A stretch of 64,000 nucleotides of DNA from Geodermatophilaceae bacterium URHA0031. Lineage in GTDB: Bacteria; Actinomycetota; Actinomycetes; Mycobacteriales; Geodermatophilaceae. The DNA is taken from the NCBI GenBank assembly GCA_000620205.1, contig JHVP01000004.1, positions 1 to 64,000 on the forward strand, written 5' to 3'. The notes beneath the pieces were generated by a model. The model was not told the origin of the DNA. It did no database searches and saw only the letters and a list, made by a program, of their open reading frames with translations. Below, one piece after another: positions 19,566 to 35,236 of this stretch. The position numbers and the translations under genes are program-made. Every line of letters begins with the position of its first letter. Position 1 is the stretch's first letter.

Positions 19566-20608
19566 CCGGAGGCGGGCCGGTGTTCCGGCTGGCCGACCGT
19601 GCGGCCAGGGAGCGCGCGGAGGAGCAGCTGGCCCCGGCCGCCGCCCGCTCGGCCCGGACCCGGGGCCGGGCACGGCCGGAGCCGGAGGACGCGCTGCGGA
19701 CGGCGTTCGAGCGGGACCGGGACCGGATCCTGCACGCCAAGGCGTTCCGCCGGCTCAAGCACAAGACCCAGGTCTTCCTGCACCCCGACGGCGACCACTT
19801 CGTCACCCGGCTCACCCACACCCTGCAGGTCACCCAGGTGGCCCGGTCGCTGGCCACCGCGCTGTCGCTGAACGAGACCCTGGCCGAGGCGATCGCGCTG
19901 GCCCACGACGTCGGCCACTCGCCGTTCGGCCACATCGGTGAGGAGGCCCTGGACCCCTACGTCGCCGGCGGCTGGCACCACGCCGCCCAGGGGGTGCGGA
20001 TCGTCGAGGTGCTGGAGGACCTCAACCTCACCTGGGAGGTCCGCGACGGGGTGCGGGCGCACAGCTGGAAGATCACCCCGCCGCCGTCCACCCGGGAGGG
20101 CGAGTGCGTGCGCTACGCCGACCGGATCGGCTACCTCTCCCACGACGCGCTGGACGCGGTGCGGGCCGGGGTGCTGCGGGTCGGTGACCTGCCCGCCCGC
20201 GCGCGCACCGTCTTCGGGGAGCCCGGCAGCGCGATGGTCGGGTCGATGATCGACGCGGTCGTCGAGGGCAGCCTGTCGGCGGCGAACACCACCGGCGCCG
20301 TCGTGATGACCCCCGACGCGCTGGAGGCGATGGCCGAGCTGCGGGCCTTCATGTTCGCCCGGGTCTACGAGTCCGACACCGCGGCGGGGCAGAAGAACGT
20401 GGCGATCGACGTCATCCGCCGGCTGGTCGACCACCACCTCGCCCACCCCGACCTCATCCCGGCCAGCTACCGGGACACCGAGGCCGACGCGGTCACCCAG
20501 GTCGTCGACTACGTGACCGGGATGACCGACCGGTTCGCCCTCGCCACCCACGACCGGCTGTTCGACGACACCGCGGCGCTCCGCATGCGCCCGTTGTTGG
20601 GGCTCTGA
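19562..20608 (+). CDS. dgt: dGTP triphosphohydrolase-like HD protein
   Basis: A 348-residue HD-domain enzyme expected to cleave dNTPs to deoxynucleosides and triphosphate. HD motifs are [16 protein letters not shown] (first His) and [20 protein letters not shown] (His-Asp plus following His). [17 protein letters not shown] is typical of the short bacterial dGTPase-like group. The start GTG 19562 overlaps the mshC stop, so translation is coupled. Substrate range may extend to other dNTPs. Confidence 0.88.
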   Translation: MTGGGPVFRLADRAARERAEEQLAPAAARSARTRGRARPEPEDALRTAFERDRDRILHAKAFRRLKHKTQVFLHPDGDHFVTRLTHTLQVTQVARSLATALSLNETLAEAIALAHDVGHSPFGHIGEEALDPYVAGGWHHAAQGVRIVEVLEDLNLTWEVRDGVRAHSWKITPPPSTREGECVRYADRIGYLSHDALDAVRAGVLRVGDLPARARTVFGEPGSAMVGSMIDAVVEGSLSAANTTGAVVMTPDALEAMAELRAFMFARVYESDTAAGQKNVAIDVIRRLVDHHLAHPDLIPASYRDTEADAVTQVVDYVTGMTDRFALATHDRLFDDTAALRMRPLLGL

Positions 20609-20635
20609 GCACATTGCGATGCTGACGCGCCGCAG

Positions 20636-20716
20636 CGCGGCCAGGGGACGTCCCGGCTCGCGCGGAGCCGTTGCGTCGTCCCTGCGCGGAGGCCTCCGGC
20701 CCCCACTCGGGACGAC
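20636..20716. repeat. Diverged copy of the 101-bp extragenic element
   Basis: This shares GGCTCGCG, GAGCCGTTGC and CCTCCGGCCCCCACTC with the 15321 repeats, but differs on both sides of the last block. Here GTCGTCCC (20675-20682) and GGGACGAC (20709-20716) form a perfect 8-bp inverted repeat. It lies between the convergent dgt and PAC2 genes, so it may also end transcription. Confidence 0.65.
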
Positions 20717-20736
20717 CGAGCAACAACCCGCGTGGC

Positions 20737-21600
20737 TCAGTTGGGAGAACTTCCCCTCCTGCGGAGGTACCGCTCGAACTCCTTGGCGATCTGGTCGCCG
20801 TTGGCCTGGGAGAGGTCGCTCTGGGTGGCCCGCTCCTCCAGGGACCGCACGTACTCGACGACCTCGTCGTCTTCGCCGGCCATCTCGTCGACGGTCTTGA
20901 CCCACTCGTCGGCCTGCTGCGGCAGCGTGCCCAGCGGCACGGTCACCTCCAGCACCTCCTCGACCCGGGTCAGCAGCGCCACCGTCGCCCGCGGGGACGG
21001 CGGCTGGGAGACGTAGTGCGGCACGGCGGCCCAGAAGCTCACCGCGGGCAGCCCGGCCTGCACGCAGGCGTCGGCGAAGACGCCGAGGATTCCGGTCGGC
21101 CCCTCGTACCGCGAGGTCTCCACGCCCCACTGGGCCGCGGACTCGGCGTCGTAGGCGGACCCGCTCACCGGGGTGGGCCGGGTGTGCGGCGTGTCGGCGA
21201 GGAGCGCGCCGAGGGCGACGACGGTGGTGACGCCGAGGTCCTGGCACAGCTCGATGAGCTCGTCGCAGAAGCTGCGCCAGCGCATGTTCGGCTCGATGCC
21301 GCGGATCAGGACGACGTGCCGGTCGCTGCCCGGCGGCTTGGTCACCGAGACCCGGGTGGTCGGCCACTCGACGCGCCGGGTGACGCCGTCGACCAGGGAG
21401 ACGGTGGGCCGGTTGACCTGGAAGTCGTAGTAGTCCTCGGGGTCCAGCGCCGCGAGCAGGTCGGCGTCCCAGATCAGCTCCAGGTGCTCGACCGCGCCGG
21501 TGGCGGCGTCACCGGCGTCGTTCCACCCCTCGAATGCGACCACGACCACCGGGTCGTCCAGCTCGGGCAGGTCGTCTGCGACGGACTTGGGATCGATCAC
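20737..21600 (-). CDS. PAC2 family protein
   Basis: A 287-residue protein of the PAC2 family (related to eukaryotic proteasome assembly chaperone 2). It begins [19 protein letters not shown] and has [16 protein letters not shown], the [12 protein letters not shown] signature, and an acidic C-terminal coiled region ([18 protein letters not shown]). Whether bacterial PAC2 proteins assist the proteasome is not established. It sits near the proteasome locus here and, as I recall, in M. tuberculosis (Rv2125). Divergent from metH. Confidence 0.88.
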   Translation of the reverse strand: MIDPKSVADDLPELDDPVVVVAFEGWNDAGDAATGAVEHLELIWDADLLAALDPEDYYDFQVNRPTVSLVDGVTRRVEWPTTRVSVTKPPGSDRHVVLIRGIEPNMRWRSFCDELIELCQDLGVTTVVALGALLADTPHTRPTPVSGSAYDAESAAQWGVETSRYEGPTGILGVFADACVQAGLPAVSFWAAVPHYVSQPPSPRATVALLTRVEEVLEVTVPLGTLPQQADEWVKTVDEMAGEDDEVVEYVRSLEERATQSDLSQANGDQIAKEFERYLRRRGSSPN

Positions 21601-21788
21601 CCGTCGAGCCTACGTCGATCCGGTCGCCCGGCCGCTGCTCCGGGCCGTGGGGGTTGGGGGGCTGGACGGGAAGTGGGACGATGGGTGCTGTTCGAGGACG
21701 ACGAGGCGCCGCAGCCCGTCGGAGTTGCCAGGGCCCTGGCGCCGGACGCCTCCGTGACCGTGCCCGACCGACGCCCGAGGACTGCCCC

Positions 21789-25600
<3,812 letters not shown>

Positions 25601-25604
<4 letters not shown>

Positions 25605-26317
25605 ACGACGACTCGTTACAGCCACTGGAGGCAGTGCTGTTCGACATGGACGGCACGCTCGTGGAGACCGAAGAGCTGTGGGGGGAGGCGCTGTCCGCGC
25701 TCGCCCGGCAGCTCGGGGGTGAGCTGTCCGCCGGCGCCCGGGGGCGCACGGTGGGCACGTCCATGCCGGTGGCGATGGGGATCCTCTACGCGGACCTGGG
25801 CGTCACCCGGGGTCACCGGCAGCGCACGGACGACGCCCGCTGGGTCGAGGACCAGACCGCGGCGCTGATGGGCAGTCGCGGCATCCCGTGGCGCCCGGGC
25901 GCCCGCGAGCTGCTGACCGCCGTCCGGGACGCCGGCCTGGCCACCGCGCTGGTCACCACCACGCCCCGGCGGATCGCCACCATCGTGCTGGACCGGATCG
26001 CCGCCGAGCTGGGGCACCTGCCCTTCGACGTCACCGTCTGCGGCGACGAGGTGCCGGCCCGCAAGCCGGACCCGGCGCCCTACCGGCAGGCGATGGCCGC
26101 GCTGGGGGTCGACCCCCGGTCGAGCCTCGTGGTCGAGGACTCCACCGCCGGCGTCACCGCCGGTCTGGCCGCGGGCGCCACCGTGCTGGGCGTCCCGTCG
26201 TTGCAGTCACTGGAACGTCGGCCCGGTCTGGTACTGCGGGACTCCCTCGTCGGCCTGACCGTCGCCGACCTCGCGGAGCTGCTCGACGACGGCGCGGCGG
26301 TCGAGCTGCCCGCCTGA
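25601..26317 (+). CDS. HAD-superfamily phosphatase
   Basis: A 238-residue HAD hydrolase of the beta-phosphoglucomutase-like subfamily. The nucleophile motif is [16 protein letters not shown], motif II is ALVTTTPRR, the Lys is in [10 protein letters not shown] and the acidic motif is [16 protein letters not shown], so it should be active. ATGA overlaps the metH stop, indicating coupled translation. In M. tuberculosis a HAD gene also borders metH, as I recall. The physiological substrate is unknown. Confidence 0.88.
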
Positions 26318-26391
26318 GCCGGGTGGCTCGGTGAAGGAGGTGACCTCTCGGTCCGGGTCAACCGTCGCGGTCGTGTCCGGCCGCCGGCAGG

Positions 26392-27084
26392 TCAGGAGTC
26401 GGCCGCCTGCAGGTCGGCGAGTGCCTGGTGCCCGGCCTCGGTCACCTGGAGCGCCCGGGGCAGGCCGTCGACCCGCTGGACCCAGCCGGAGGCCAGGGCC
26501 CGGAGCAGCAGCGCGGCCCCGAGCTGCCCACCCAGGTGGCTGCGCCGCTCGGTCCAGTCCAGGCACTCCCGGACCTCGGGTCGACGACCGCCGGACGCGG
26601 GGCCGGGGAGCGCGCCGCCGGCGGCGAACCACCGCCGCCCCTCCTGGGTGACCACCAGCCCGCCGTCCGCGCTGAGCCGGCCACCGGCGAGCAGCGTGTC
26701 GTACAGCGCCACCCCCCAGCGACCGGCCAGGTGGTCGTAGCAGGTCCGGGCCTCGGCCAGCCGGGTGTCCGCCCGTGCGCGGCGCAGGGACGACGGCACG
26801 ACGCGTTCCCCCACCGCGGCCCCCAGGCCCTCGATCACCGCGGCGACGTCCGCCCCGGCCAGCTGCAGGTACCGCGATCGGCCCTGCCGACGCTCGACCA
26901 GCAGACCGGCCCGCACCAGCGCGGTCAGGTGCTCGCTCGCGGTCGACCGGGCGACGCCGACGTGGTGGGCCAGCTCGGTGGCGGTCCAGGCGCGGCCGTC
27001 CATCAACGCCAGGCACACGGCGACCCGGCTGCGGTCGGCGAGCACCCCGGCGAAGCGGGCGAGGGACTCGGCGGACAGGGGCAC
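26392..27084 (-). CDS. ArsR-type winged-helix regulator
   Basis: A 230-residue regulator. The N-terminal winged helix is ArsR-like: RFAGVLADRSRVAVCLALMD, then the recognition helix TELAHHVGVARSTASEHLTA and wing VERRQGRSRYLQL. The C-terminal 130 residues (LAEARTCYDHLAGRWGVALY and further) look like an extended effector or dimer domain seen in one ArsR subgroup. No Cys-based metal site is obvious. It is divergent from the P450-like gene, which it probably controls. Start GTG 27084. Confidence 0.82.
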   Translation of the reverse strand: MPLSAESLARFAGVLADRSRVAVCLALMDGRAWTATELAHHVGVARSTASEHLTALVRAGLLVERRQGRSRYLQLAGADVAAVIEGLGAAVGERVVPSSLRRARADTRLAEARTCYDHLAGRWGVALYDTLLAGGRLSADGGLVVTQEGRRWFAAGGALPGPASGGRRPEVRECLDWTERRSHLGGQLGAALLLRALASGWVQRVDGLPRALQVTEAGHQALADLQAADS

Positions 27085-27144
27085 CTGTCCATCCTGGAGC
27101 ACGATTCGGCCCCGGCCGAACAGTCGGGACGCCACGCTGAGGGC

Positions 27145-27738
27145 ATGCGCCTGCTGCCTCCCGCCGTCCTCGTGGACCCGGGCTACCGGGTTCCCGCCGC
27201 GCCGGCCGCGTCCGGCGGGCTGGCCTGGTTGCGGGCGTCGGTGCCCCGCTTCTGCGACGGGGAGGTGCACACCCGTCGCCGCGCGCTCGTCGAGCGCTGG
27301 GTGACCGGGGTCGAACACGCGCCGGACCCGGGAGCGGATCCGACGACCGTCCTGCTCCAGGCGCTGGGGCTGCCCCCGGACTGCCTGCCCGACGTCAAAC
27401 TGGTGGCGGCGGCCTACCAGCCGCACGCCGCGCAGTCGGCCGGGGCCGACGCGGCGACCGACCGGCTGGTCGCACGATGCGGCGGACGCACCGAGGTGGC
27501 GGCGGCGCGGATCTGCGTCGTGGTCCAGGCCCACGCCGCGCTGCGGGCGCTGCGCGCGCAGGTCCAGGCGGGAACCGACGGTCCACCCGTCCCCGTCACC
27601 CGCCGGGTCGACCCGGCGGGCGACACGGTCGAGGTCGACCTGACCGACGCGCCCTTCGGCGCCGGACCGCACAGCTGCCCCGGCCGGACGATCGCGGAGA
27701 GCTGGGCCGCCGCCTGGCGGGCGGTGGAGGCGCGGTGA
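27145..27738 (+). CDS. Very short cytochrome-P450-like protein
   Basis: A 197-residue protein carrying a textbook P450 heme-thiolate loop, APFGAGPHSCPGRTIAE (F-G-x-G-x-H-x-C-x-G), preceded by PVPVTRRVDPAGDTVEVDL, which resembles the strand region before the Cys loop. P450s normally have about 400 residues. Here the N-terminal half, including the I-helix Thr and the ExxR, is missing or unrecognisable, and the frame begins cleanly at ATG 27145. Codon use is normal, so it looks like a maintained gene and not decay. Its stop overlaps the PEP-mutase-family gene start. It could be a heme-binding or electron-transfer protein, or an inactive relic. Confidence 0.65.
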   Translation: MRLLPPAVLVDPGYRVPAAPAASGGLAWLRASVPRFCDGEVHTRRRALVERWVTGVEHAPDPGADPTTVLLQALGLPPDCLPDVKLVAAAYQPHAAQSAGADAATDRLVARCGGRTEVAAARICVVVQAHAALRALRAQVQAGTDGPPVPVTRRVDPAGDTVEVDLTDAPFGAGPHSCPGRTIAESWAAAWRAVEAR

Positions 27739-28512
27739 CGAGGGACCTGGCCGTCCTGCGGGCCACGTTCGCCGAGCTGCACCGGGGCCCGCAGCCACTC
27801 CTGCTGCCCAACGCCTGGGACGTCGCGTCGGCGCTGGCCCTGGTGGCCGACGGGCACCCCGCCGTCGGGACGACGAGCCTGGGCATCGCGGCTGCGGCCG
27901 GGCACCCGGACGCCAGCCGGGCGGTGCGCCGGCGCACCGAGGAGCTGGTCACCCAGCTCGCGGAGCTGCCGGTGCCGGTGACCGTGGACCTGGAGGACGG
28001 CTTCGCCGACGACCCGGCCGAGGTCGCCGAGCTCGTGGCCGGCCTGCCGGTCGCCGGGGTCAACCTGGAGGACAGCACCGGCGGGCGGCTGACCGACCCG
28101 GCCCGGCACGCCGCCCGGCTGACCGCGGTGAAGGAGGCCTGCCCGTCGGTCTTCGTCAACGCCCGGGTGGACACGTTCTGGCTGGGCCGGGCAGGACTGG
28201 CCGAGACGCTCGCCCGGGCCGAGCGGTACGTGGCGGCCGGCGCCGACGGGGTGTTCGTGCCGGGCCGGCTCACCGAGCTCGAGATCGACGCGCTGACCAG
28301 TGCCCTACCGGTGCCGGTCAACGTCCTGGCGAGCGGCGACCACACGCTGCCCCGGCTCGGGGAGCTGGGCGTACGCCGGGTGAGCACCGGCTCGCTGCTG
28401 TTCCGGGCGTCCCTGGACGCGGCCGTCGCGGTGGCCCGCAGCCTGCAGGACGGCCGGCTCGCGCCGGCCGCCACCTCCTACGCCGAGGTCGACCGCCGCA
28501 GCTCGGCCGGCA

Positions 28513-28526
<14 letters not shown>
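27735..28526 (+). CDS. Isocitrate lyase / PEP mutase family enzyme
   Basis: A 263-residue TIM-barrel enzyme of the ICL/PEP-mutase superfamily. Visible are LLLPNAWDVASALALVADGH, the metal-binding VTVDLEDGFADDPAEVAEL, VNLEDSTGG, and VNARVDTFWLG. The catalytic loop Cys of true isocitrate lyase (KKCGH) is absent, so a carboxyphosphonoenolpyruvate/oxaloacetate-hydrolase-like or methylisocitrate-lyase-like reaction is more likely. It is translationally coupled to the P450-like gene. Its 3' end overlaps the convergent RecB-type gene by 14 bp. Confidence 0.83.
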
Positions 28527-30484
<1,958 letters not shown>

Positions 30485-30565
30485 CCGGGCCTTTGTTTGC
30501 CGCCGGATGACGGGGGGATGACGTCGTGGACCATCGGACGCGGGCGTTGCGCAGGGTGCGGCGTC

Positions 30566-30586
30566 GTCGGTGCTCGCGTGTATAGA
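30566..30586 (+). promoter_or_regulatory. PafBC-type (RecA-NDp-like) promoter of mpa
   Basis: GTCGGTG (30566-30572), eight bases, then TATAGA (30581-30586) closely fit the RecA-NDp consensus TTGTCRGTG-N8-TANNNT recognised with PafBC. Mismatches are the second base of the upstream element and the last base of the -10. A transcript from here would have a leader of about 32 bases to the mpa ATG. The pafBC genes are 10 kb downstream. Confidence 0.5.
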
Positions 30587-30624
30587 TTGGCTTCCTGGCC
30601 CCCGATGGTGTGCGGAGGTGCGCG

Positions 30625-32403
30625 ATGACCGTGGGTCCCGACGAGTTCCGAGCGCGACGTGAGCGTGACGTCGCCTCGCTGGTCAGCCAGATCTCCTACC
30701 TCGAGGAGGAGATCGGGCTGCTGCGACGCAAGGTGTCCGACAGCCCGCGCCAGGTGCGCGCGCTGGAGGAGCGGCTCGCCGAGGCGGAGGGCCGCGCGGC
30801 CTTCCTGTCCGAGCGGAACGACAAGCTGGCCGGCACGCTGCGCGAGGCGCGCGAGCAACTCGTCACGCTGAAGGAGGAGGTCGAGAGGCTCGGCCAGCCG
30901 CCGTCCGGTTACGGCATCTTCCTGGAGCGCTTCGAGGACGGCACCGTCGACGTGTTCACCGGCGGCCGCAAGCTGCGGGTGTCGGTGTCCCCGACGATCG
31001 AGGTCGAGGAGCTGCTGCACGGCCAGGAGGTCATGCTCAACGAGGCGATGAACGTCGTGGCCGCCCGGGGCTTCGAGCGGGCCGGCGACGTGGTGATGCT
31101 CAAGGAGCTGCTCGAGCCGCTGCCGGGCATCCCGCGCCGCGCGCTGGTCATCGGGCACACCGACGAGGAGCGGGTGGTCTACCTCGCCGACTCCCTGGAG
31201 GGCCAGCCGCTGCGCAGCGGTGACTCGCTGCTGCTGGAGACCCGGTCGGGCTACGTCTACGAGCGGATCCCCAAGAGCGAGGTCGAGGAGCTCATCCTCG
31301 AGGAGGTCCCCGACATCGACTACTCCGACATCGGTGGCCTGTCCCGGCAGATCGAGCAGATCCGCGACGCGGTCGAGCTGCCGTTCCTGCACGCCGACCT
31401 GTTCCGCGAGTACGAGCTGCGGCCGCCGAAGGGGATCCTGCTCTACGGGCCGCCCGGGTGCGGCAAGACGCTGATCGCCAAGGCGGTGGCCAACTCGCTG
31501 GCCAAGAAGGTCGCCGAGATGAACGGCGACGACGACCGGAGCCAGGGGAAGTCCTTCTTCCTCAACATCAAGGGCCCGGAGCTGCTCAACAAGTACGTCG
31601 GCGAGACCGAGCGGCACATCCGCCTGGTGTTCCAGCGGGCCCGGGAGAAGGCCAGCGAGGGCACGCCGGTCATCGTGTTCTTCGACGAGATGGACTCCAT
31701 CTTCCGGACCCGCGGGTCCGGGGTGTCCTCCGACGTGGAGAGCACGATCGTCCCGCAGCTGCTCAGCGAGATCGACGGGGTCGAGGGGCTGGAGAACGTC
31801 ATCGTCATCGGCGCCTCCAACCGCGAGGACATGATCGACCCGGCCATCCTGCGGCCCGGCCGGCTGGACGTGAAGATCAAGATCGAGCGGCCCGACGCCG
31901 AGGCGGCCCGGGACATCTTCAGCAAGTACCTGACGACGACGCTGCCGATCCACACCGACGACCTGGCCGAGCACGGCGGCAGCCGCGAGGCGACGATCGC
32001 CGGCATGATCCAGAGCACCGTCGAGCGGATGTACACCGAGACGGAGGAGAACCGCTTCCTGGAGGTCACCTACGCCAACGGTGACAAGGAGGTCCTGTAC
32101 TTCAAGGACTTCAACTCCGGCGCGATGCTGCAGAACATCGTCGACCGGGCCAAGAAGATGGCGATCAAGGACCGGCTGGAGACCGGCGTCGGGGGCCTGC
32201 GGGTCGGGCACCTGATGGCGGCGTGCGTGGACGAGTTCAAGGAGAACGAGGACCTGCCCAACACGACCAACCCCGACGACTGGGCGCGGATCTCGGGGAA
32301 GAAGGGCGAGCGGATCGTCTACATCCGCACGCTCATCAGCGGCAAGGGCCCGGAGAGCGGCCGGGCCATCGACACCGCGACCAACACCGGGCAGTACCTG
32401 TAG
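30625..32403 (+). CDS. mpa: Proteasome-activating ATPase Mpa/ARC
   Basis: A 592-residue AAA+ unfoldase that recruits pupylated proteins and feeds them to the 20S core. The N-terminal coiled coil (residues 10-95, [15 protein letters not shown]) binds Pup. Two OB-type subdomains follow. The AAA domain has Walker A GPPGCGKT at about 274 and Walker [13 protein letters not shown] at about 350. The C-terminus is GQYL, the tail that docks on the proteasome. ATG 30625 is set by GGAGGT upstream. A strong hairpin follows the stop. Confidence 0.97.
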   Translation: MTVGPDEFRARRERDVASLVSQISYLEEEIGLLRRKVSDSPRQVRALEERLAEAEGRAAFLSERNDKLAGTLREAREQLVTLKEEVERLGQPPSGYGIFLERFEDGTVDVFTGGRKLRVSVSPTIEVEELLHGQEVMLNEAMNVVAARGFERAGDVVMLKELLEPLPGIPRRALVIGHTDEERVVYLADSLEGQPLRSGDSLLLETRSGYVYERIPKSEVEELILEEVPDIDYSDIGGLSRQIEQIRDAVELPFLHADLFREYELRPPKGILLYGPPGCGKTLIAKAVANSLAKKVAEMNGDDDRSQGKSFFLNIKGPELLNKYVGETERHIRLVFQRAREKASEGTPVIVFFDEMDSIFRTRGSGVSSDVESTIVPQLLSEIDGVEGLENVIVIGASNREDMIDPAILRPGRLDVKIKIERPDAEAARDIFSKYLTTTLPIHTDDLAEHGGSREATIAGMIQSTVERMYTETEENRFLEVTYANGDKEVLYFKDFNSGAMLQNIVDRAKKMAIKDRLETGVGGLRVGHLMAACVDEFKENEDLPNTTNPDDWARISGKKGERIVYIRTLISGKGPESGRAIDTATNTGQYL

Positions 32404-32415
32404 CGACCAGCGCCT

Positions 32416-32453
32416 CGACCGGCCCCTGCTGCTCCCGCGGCAGGGGCCGGTCG
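32416..32453 (+). terminator. Hairpin terminator after mpa
   Basis: CGACCGGCCCCTGC (32416-32429) and GCAGGGGCCGGTCG (32440-32453) form a perfect 14-bp stem with a 10-base loop, 12 bases after the mpa stop. There is no clean T-tract. It suggests that mpa is transcribed apart from dop. Confidence 0.75.
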
Positions 32454-32505
32454 TCGTCCGTGCGCTGCCCACCGGCCCGTTCCGCGCGCCGCCTAACCTG
32501 AGGCC

Positions 32506-34011
32506 ATGAGCGTGCGACGGGTGATGGGCACCGAACTCGAGTACGGGATCTCCGTGCCGGGGCAGCCGGGTGCGAACCCGACGACGCTGTCGAGCCAGGT
32601 GGTGAACGCCTGGGCCGTGGCCGAGGCGCCGACGCCCCGACGGCCGCGGTGGGACTTCGAGGAGGAGTCGCCGCTGCGCGACGCCCGGGGGTTCGACCTG
32701 TCGCCGGCGAACGCGCTGGACCACAACGACCTCGACGACGACGCCGGGATGGCCAACGTCATCCTGACCAACGGCGCCCGGCTCTACGTCGACCACGCGC
32801 ACCCGGAGTACTCCACGCCGGAGGTCACCAACCCGCGCGACGTCGTCCTCTGGGACAAGGCGGGGGAGAAGATCATGGCCGAGGCGGCCCGCCGCGCGGC
32901 CCGGGTCCCCGGCACCCAGCCCATCCAGCTGTACAAGAACAACACCGACGGCAAGGGCGCCTCGTACGGCTCGCACGAGAACTACCTGATGGACCGCCGG
33001 ACGCCGTTCATCGACATCATCCGCGGCCTGATCCCGTTCTTCGTGACCCGCCAGGTGTTCGCCGGGGCCGGCCGGGTGGGCATCGGCACCGAGGGGCGCA
33101 CCCAGGGGTTCCAGCTCTCCCAGCGGGCGGACTTCTTCGAGGTCGAGGTGGGGCTGGAGACGACGCTCAAGCGGCCCATCATCAACACCCGGGACGAGCC
33201 GCACGCCGACGCCGACAAGTACCGCCGGCTGCACGTGATCATCGGCGACGCCAACCTCGCGGAGCTGTCCACCTACCTCAAGGTCGGGACGGCCTCGCTG
33301 GTCCTGGCCATGATCGAGGCCCGGGCGCTGACCCAGGACCTCACGATCGAGGAGCCGGTCGACGCGCTGCAGGCCGTCAGCCACGACCCGTCGCTGACCC
33401 ACCGGGTGCGGCTCCGCGACGGCCGGCGGCTGACCGCCCTCGAGGTGCAGCAGGAGTACCTGGCCATGGCCAGGCAGTTCGTGGCGGACACCGGCGAGGA
33501 CGACGAGCAGACCGCCGACGTGCTGCGGCGCTGGGCCGAGGTGCTCGAGGACCTGGCCGTCGACCCGATGCGGCTGGCCGACCGGCTGGACTGGCCGGCC
33601 AAGCTGCGGCTGCTCGAGGGCTACCGGCAGCGCGACGGCCTCCAGTGGGGCGATGCCCGGCTCAAGCTGGTCGACCTGCAGTACTCCGACGTGCGGCCGG
33701 ACAAGGGGCTCTACCACCGGCTGGTCGCCCGCGGGTCGATGCAGCGGCTGCTCACCGACGAGGAGGTCACCCGGGCGATGACCCACCCGCCGGTCGACAC
33801 CCGGGCGTTCTTCCGCGGCGAGTGCCTGCGGCGCTACCCCGCCCAGGTGGCGGCGGCCTCCTGGGACTCGGTCGTCTTCGACGTCGGCCGGGAGAACCTG
33901 GTCCGCATCCCGACCATGGAGCCGCTGCGCGGTACCCGCGAGCACGTCGGCGCGCTGTTCGACTCCACGTCGTCAGCGGCCGAGCTCGTGGACACCATCA
34001 CCGGCGGCTGA
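32506..34011 (+). CDS. dop: Depupylase/deamidase Dop
   Basis: A 501-residue carboxylate-amine-ligase-like enzyme. It opens with [16 protein letters not shown], containing the ATP-binding Glu, and includes the Dop-specific loop (about residues 40-80, [20 protein letters not shown]). The catalytic Asp lies in [16 protein letters not shown], and ATP/Mg residues in the [20 protein letters not shown] region. Dop hydrolyses the isopeptide between Pup and substrates, and in species with Gln-ending Pup also deamidates it. Since Pup here ends in Glu, only depupylation should be required. Confidence 0.96.
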   Translation: MSVRRVMGTELEYGISVPGQPGANPTTLSSQVVNAWAVAEAPTPRRPRWDFEEESPLRDARGFDLSPANALDHNDLDDDAGMANVILTNGARLYVDHAHPEYSTPEVTNPRDVVLWDKAGEKIMAEAARRAARVPGTQPIQLYKNNTDGKGASYGSHENYLMDRRTPFIDIIRGLIPFFVTRQVFAGAGRVGIGTEGRTQGFQLSQRADFFEVEVGLETTLKRPIINTRDEPHADADKYRRLHVIIGDANLAELSTYLKVGTASLVLAMIEARALTQDLTIEEPVDALQAVSHDPSLTHRVRLRDGRRLTALEVQQEYLAMARQFVADTGEDDEQTADVLRRWAEVLEDLAVDPMRLADRLDWPAKLRLLEGYRQRDGLQWGDARLKLVDLQYSDVRPDKGLYHRLVARGSMQRLLTDEEVTRAMTHPPVDTRAFFRGECLRRYPAQVAAASWDSVVFDVGRENLVRIPTMEPLRGTREHVGALFDSTSSAAELVDTITGG

Positions 34012-34291
34012 TCCGGCGCCGGAGCGGGACGTCGTCCGCCCGGTCGCCCGGTTGCCGTCGGCCGGTCCGCCGGAAGGCCTGGTTGAACGCGGCTACGACA
34101 TGCACCGCTCGACCGACCCGGGCCCCAGTCGCCTCGTCCAGCGCCCTCGACGCTGCGAAGGCGCGGAGGCGCGCCGCGACCGACCCAGGTGGCGACATCC
34201 CCTCGTCCACGACAGGACGACGCCGAACTGTCACACCGCGCGGGTAACTTCAGCTCCAGTACCGACCCAGCACCGAGCTCAGGAGGACGAG

Positions 34292-34501
34292 ATGGCCACC
34301 AGGGACACCGGCGGGCAGCAGCGGGCCACGCGGTCGCGTGAGGAGACCGAGGAGGTCGAGGCGTCGGTCGACACCGACGTCTCCGAGCGCACCAAGGAAG
34401 TGACCGAGGACGTCGATTCCCTTCTCGACGAGATCGACGGGGTGCTCGAGGAGAATGCCGAGGAGTTCGTTCGAGCGTACGTTCAGAAGGGCGGGGAGTG
34501 A
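34292..34501 (+). CDS. pup: Prokaryotic ubiquitin-like protein Pup, Glu form
   Basis: A 69-residue, acidic, intrinsically disordered modifier. The C-terminal half is typical (VDSLLDEIDGVLEENAEEFV, then YVQKGGE). The last codon before the stop is GAG, so the protein ends Gly-Gly-Glu and can be ligated by PafA without prior deamidation. AGGAGGA lies just upstream of ATG 34292. It heads an operon-like run with the endonuclease VII gene 24 bases downstream, then prcB, prcA and pafA. Confidence 0.97.
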   Translation: MATRDTGGQQRATRSREETEEVEASVDTDVSERTKEVTEDVDSLLDEIDGVLEENAEEFVRAYVQKGGE

Positions 34502-34525
34502 TCGCCTCACTACTTTCAGTAACCG

Positions 34526-35236
34526 ATGAAGACCTGTCCTGAGTGTGGCGAGGAGAAGTCGGAGAGCGCTTTCGGCCGGAACCGCACGATGGCGGACGGC
34601 CTCTCCTACTACTGCTTGGCCTGCAACCGACGGCGTAGCAGTGCCTGGTACCGGAAGTCTCGAGCAGCCCAGGGGCGGGTGGTGCGGGATCTGTCCTGGG
34701 TCCCCGAGGGTTTCCGGTGGTGTCCAACCTGCCAGCAGGCAGTAGCGCACGCCGACTTCTCGCGGAACGCGCGCAAGCCGTCGGGGTTCGGAAGCATGTG
34801 TCGGGCGTGCAAGCGTCGCTCCAGCAACGAGGCGTACTGGCGGCGCCAGTACGGCCTGAGCAAGAGCCAGGTCGACCAGATGCGACGCGCACAGTCGGAC
34901 CGATGCGCCATCTGTGGCGATCCGGGACCTGAGCACCTGGATCACGATCATGAATCGGGGAAGGTCAGGTCCCTGCTCTGCCAGCGGTGCAACTTCGGGC
35001 TGGGCCTGTACCGGGACGACCCGCAACTCCTGCGCCTCGCCGCCCAGTACGTGGAGCGACACCGTGACGTCGCGCGGCCCGATCGCCCTCGGCCCTGCGA
35101 GCGGCGTCGACCGCAGGTGACGGCCCGGGCCGGCACCCCGCCGGTAGGGTCGCACCGACGTCCGCCGGTGACCCGGCGGACGGGTCTGTGCAGTCGAGGC
35201 CGCGCACTGCTGGCGGCGAGAGAGGTGGATGGGTGA
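34526..35236 (+). CDS. Endonuclease VII domain protein within the Pup-proteasome operon
   Basis: A 236-residue protein with three Cys-pair zinc sites. Two N-terminal ribbons (CPEC with CLAC; CPTC with CRAC) precede a recombination-endonuclease-VII domain: [20 protein letters not shown] then [17 protein letters not shown], with the His-Asp-His catalytic core. Phage T4 endonuclease VII resolves DNA junctions; a nuclease role here is inferred. The gene has lower GC3 than its neighbours, hinting at transfer. No ribosome binding site precedes ATG 34526. The last 45 residues are low-complexity. Its stop overlaps the prcB start. Confidence 0.85.
   Translation: MKTCPECGEEKSESAFGRNRTMADGLSYYCLACNRRRSSAWYRKSRAAQGRVVRDLSWVPEGFRWCPTCQQAVAHADFSRNARKPSGFGSMCRACKRRSSNEAYWRRQYGLSKSQVDQMRRAQSDRCAICGDPGPEHLDHDHESGKVRSLLCQRCNFGLGLYRDDPQLLRLAAQYVERHRDVARPDRPRPCERRRPQVTARAGTPPVGSHRRPPVTRRTGLCSRGRALLAAREVDG

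Noticed and set aside
21601..21788. Possible cobalamin, SAH or SAM riboswitch upstream of metH
   Set aside because: I looked for a B12-box-like block and SAH/SAM aptamer signatures and found none that I could align. A covariance-model search would be needed to settle it.
33998..34234. Minus-strand frame of 78 codons between dop and pup
   Set aside because: Composition is not absurd (AARLRAFAASRALDEATG), but there is no ribosome binding site, it overlaps the dop end and I recall no such gene in this position. Left unannotated.
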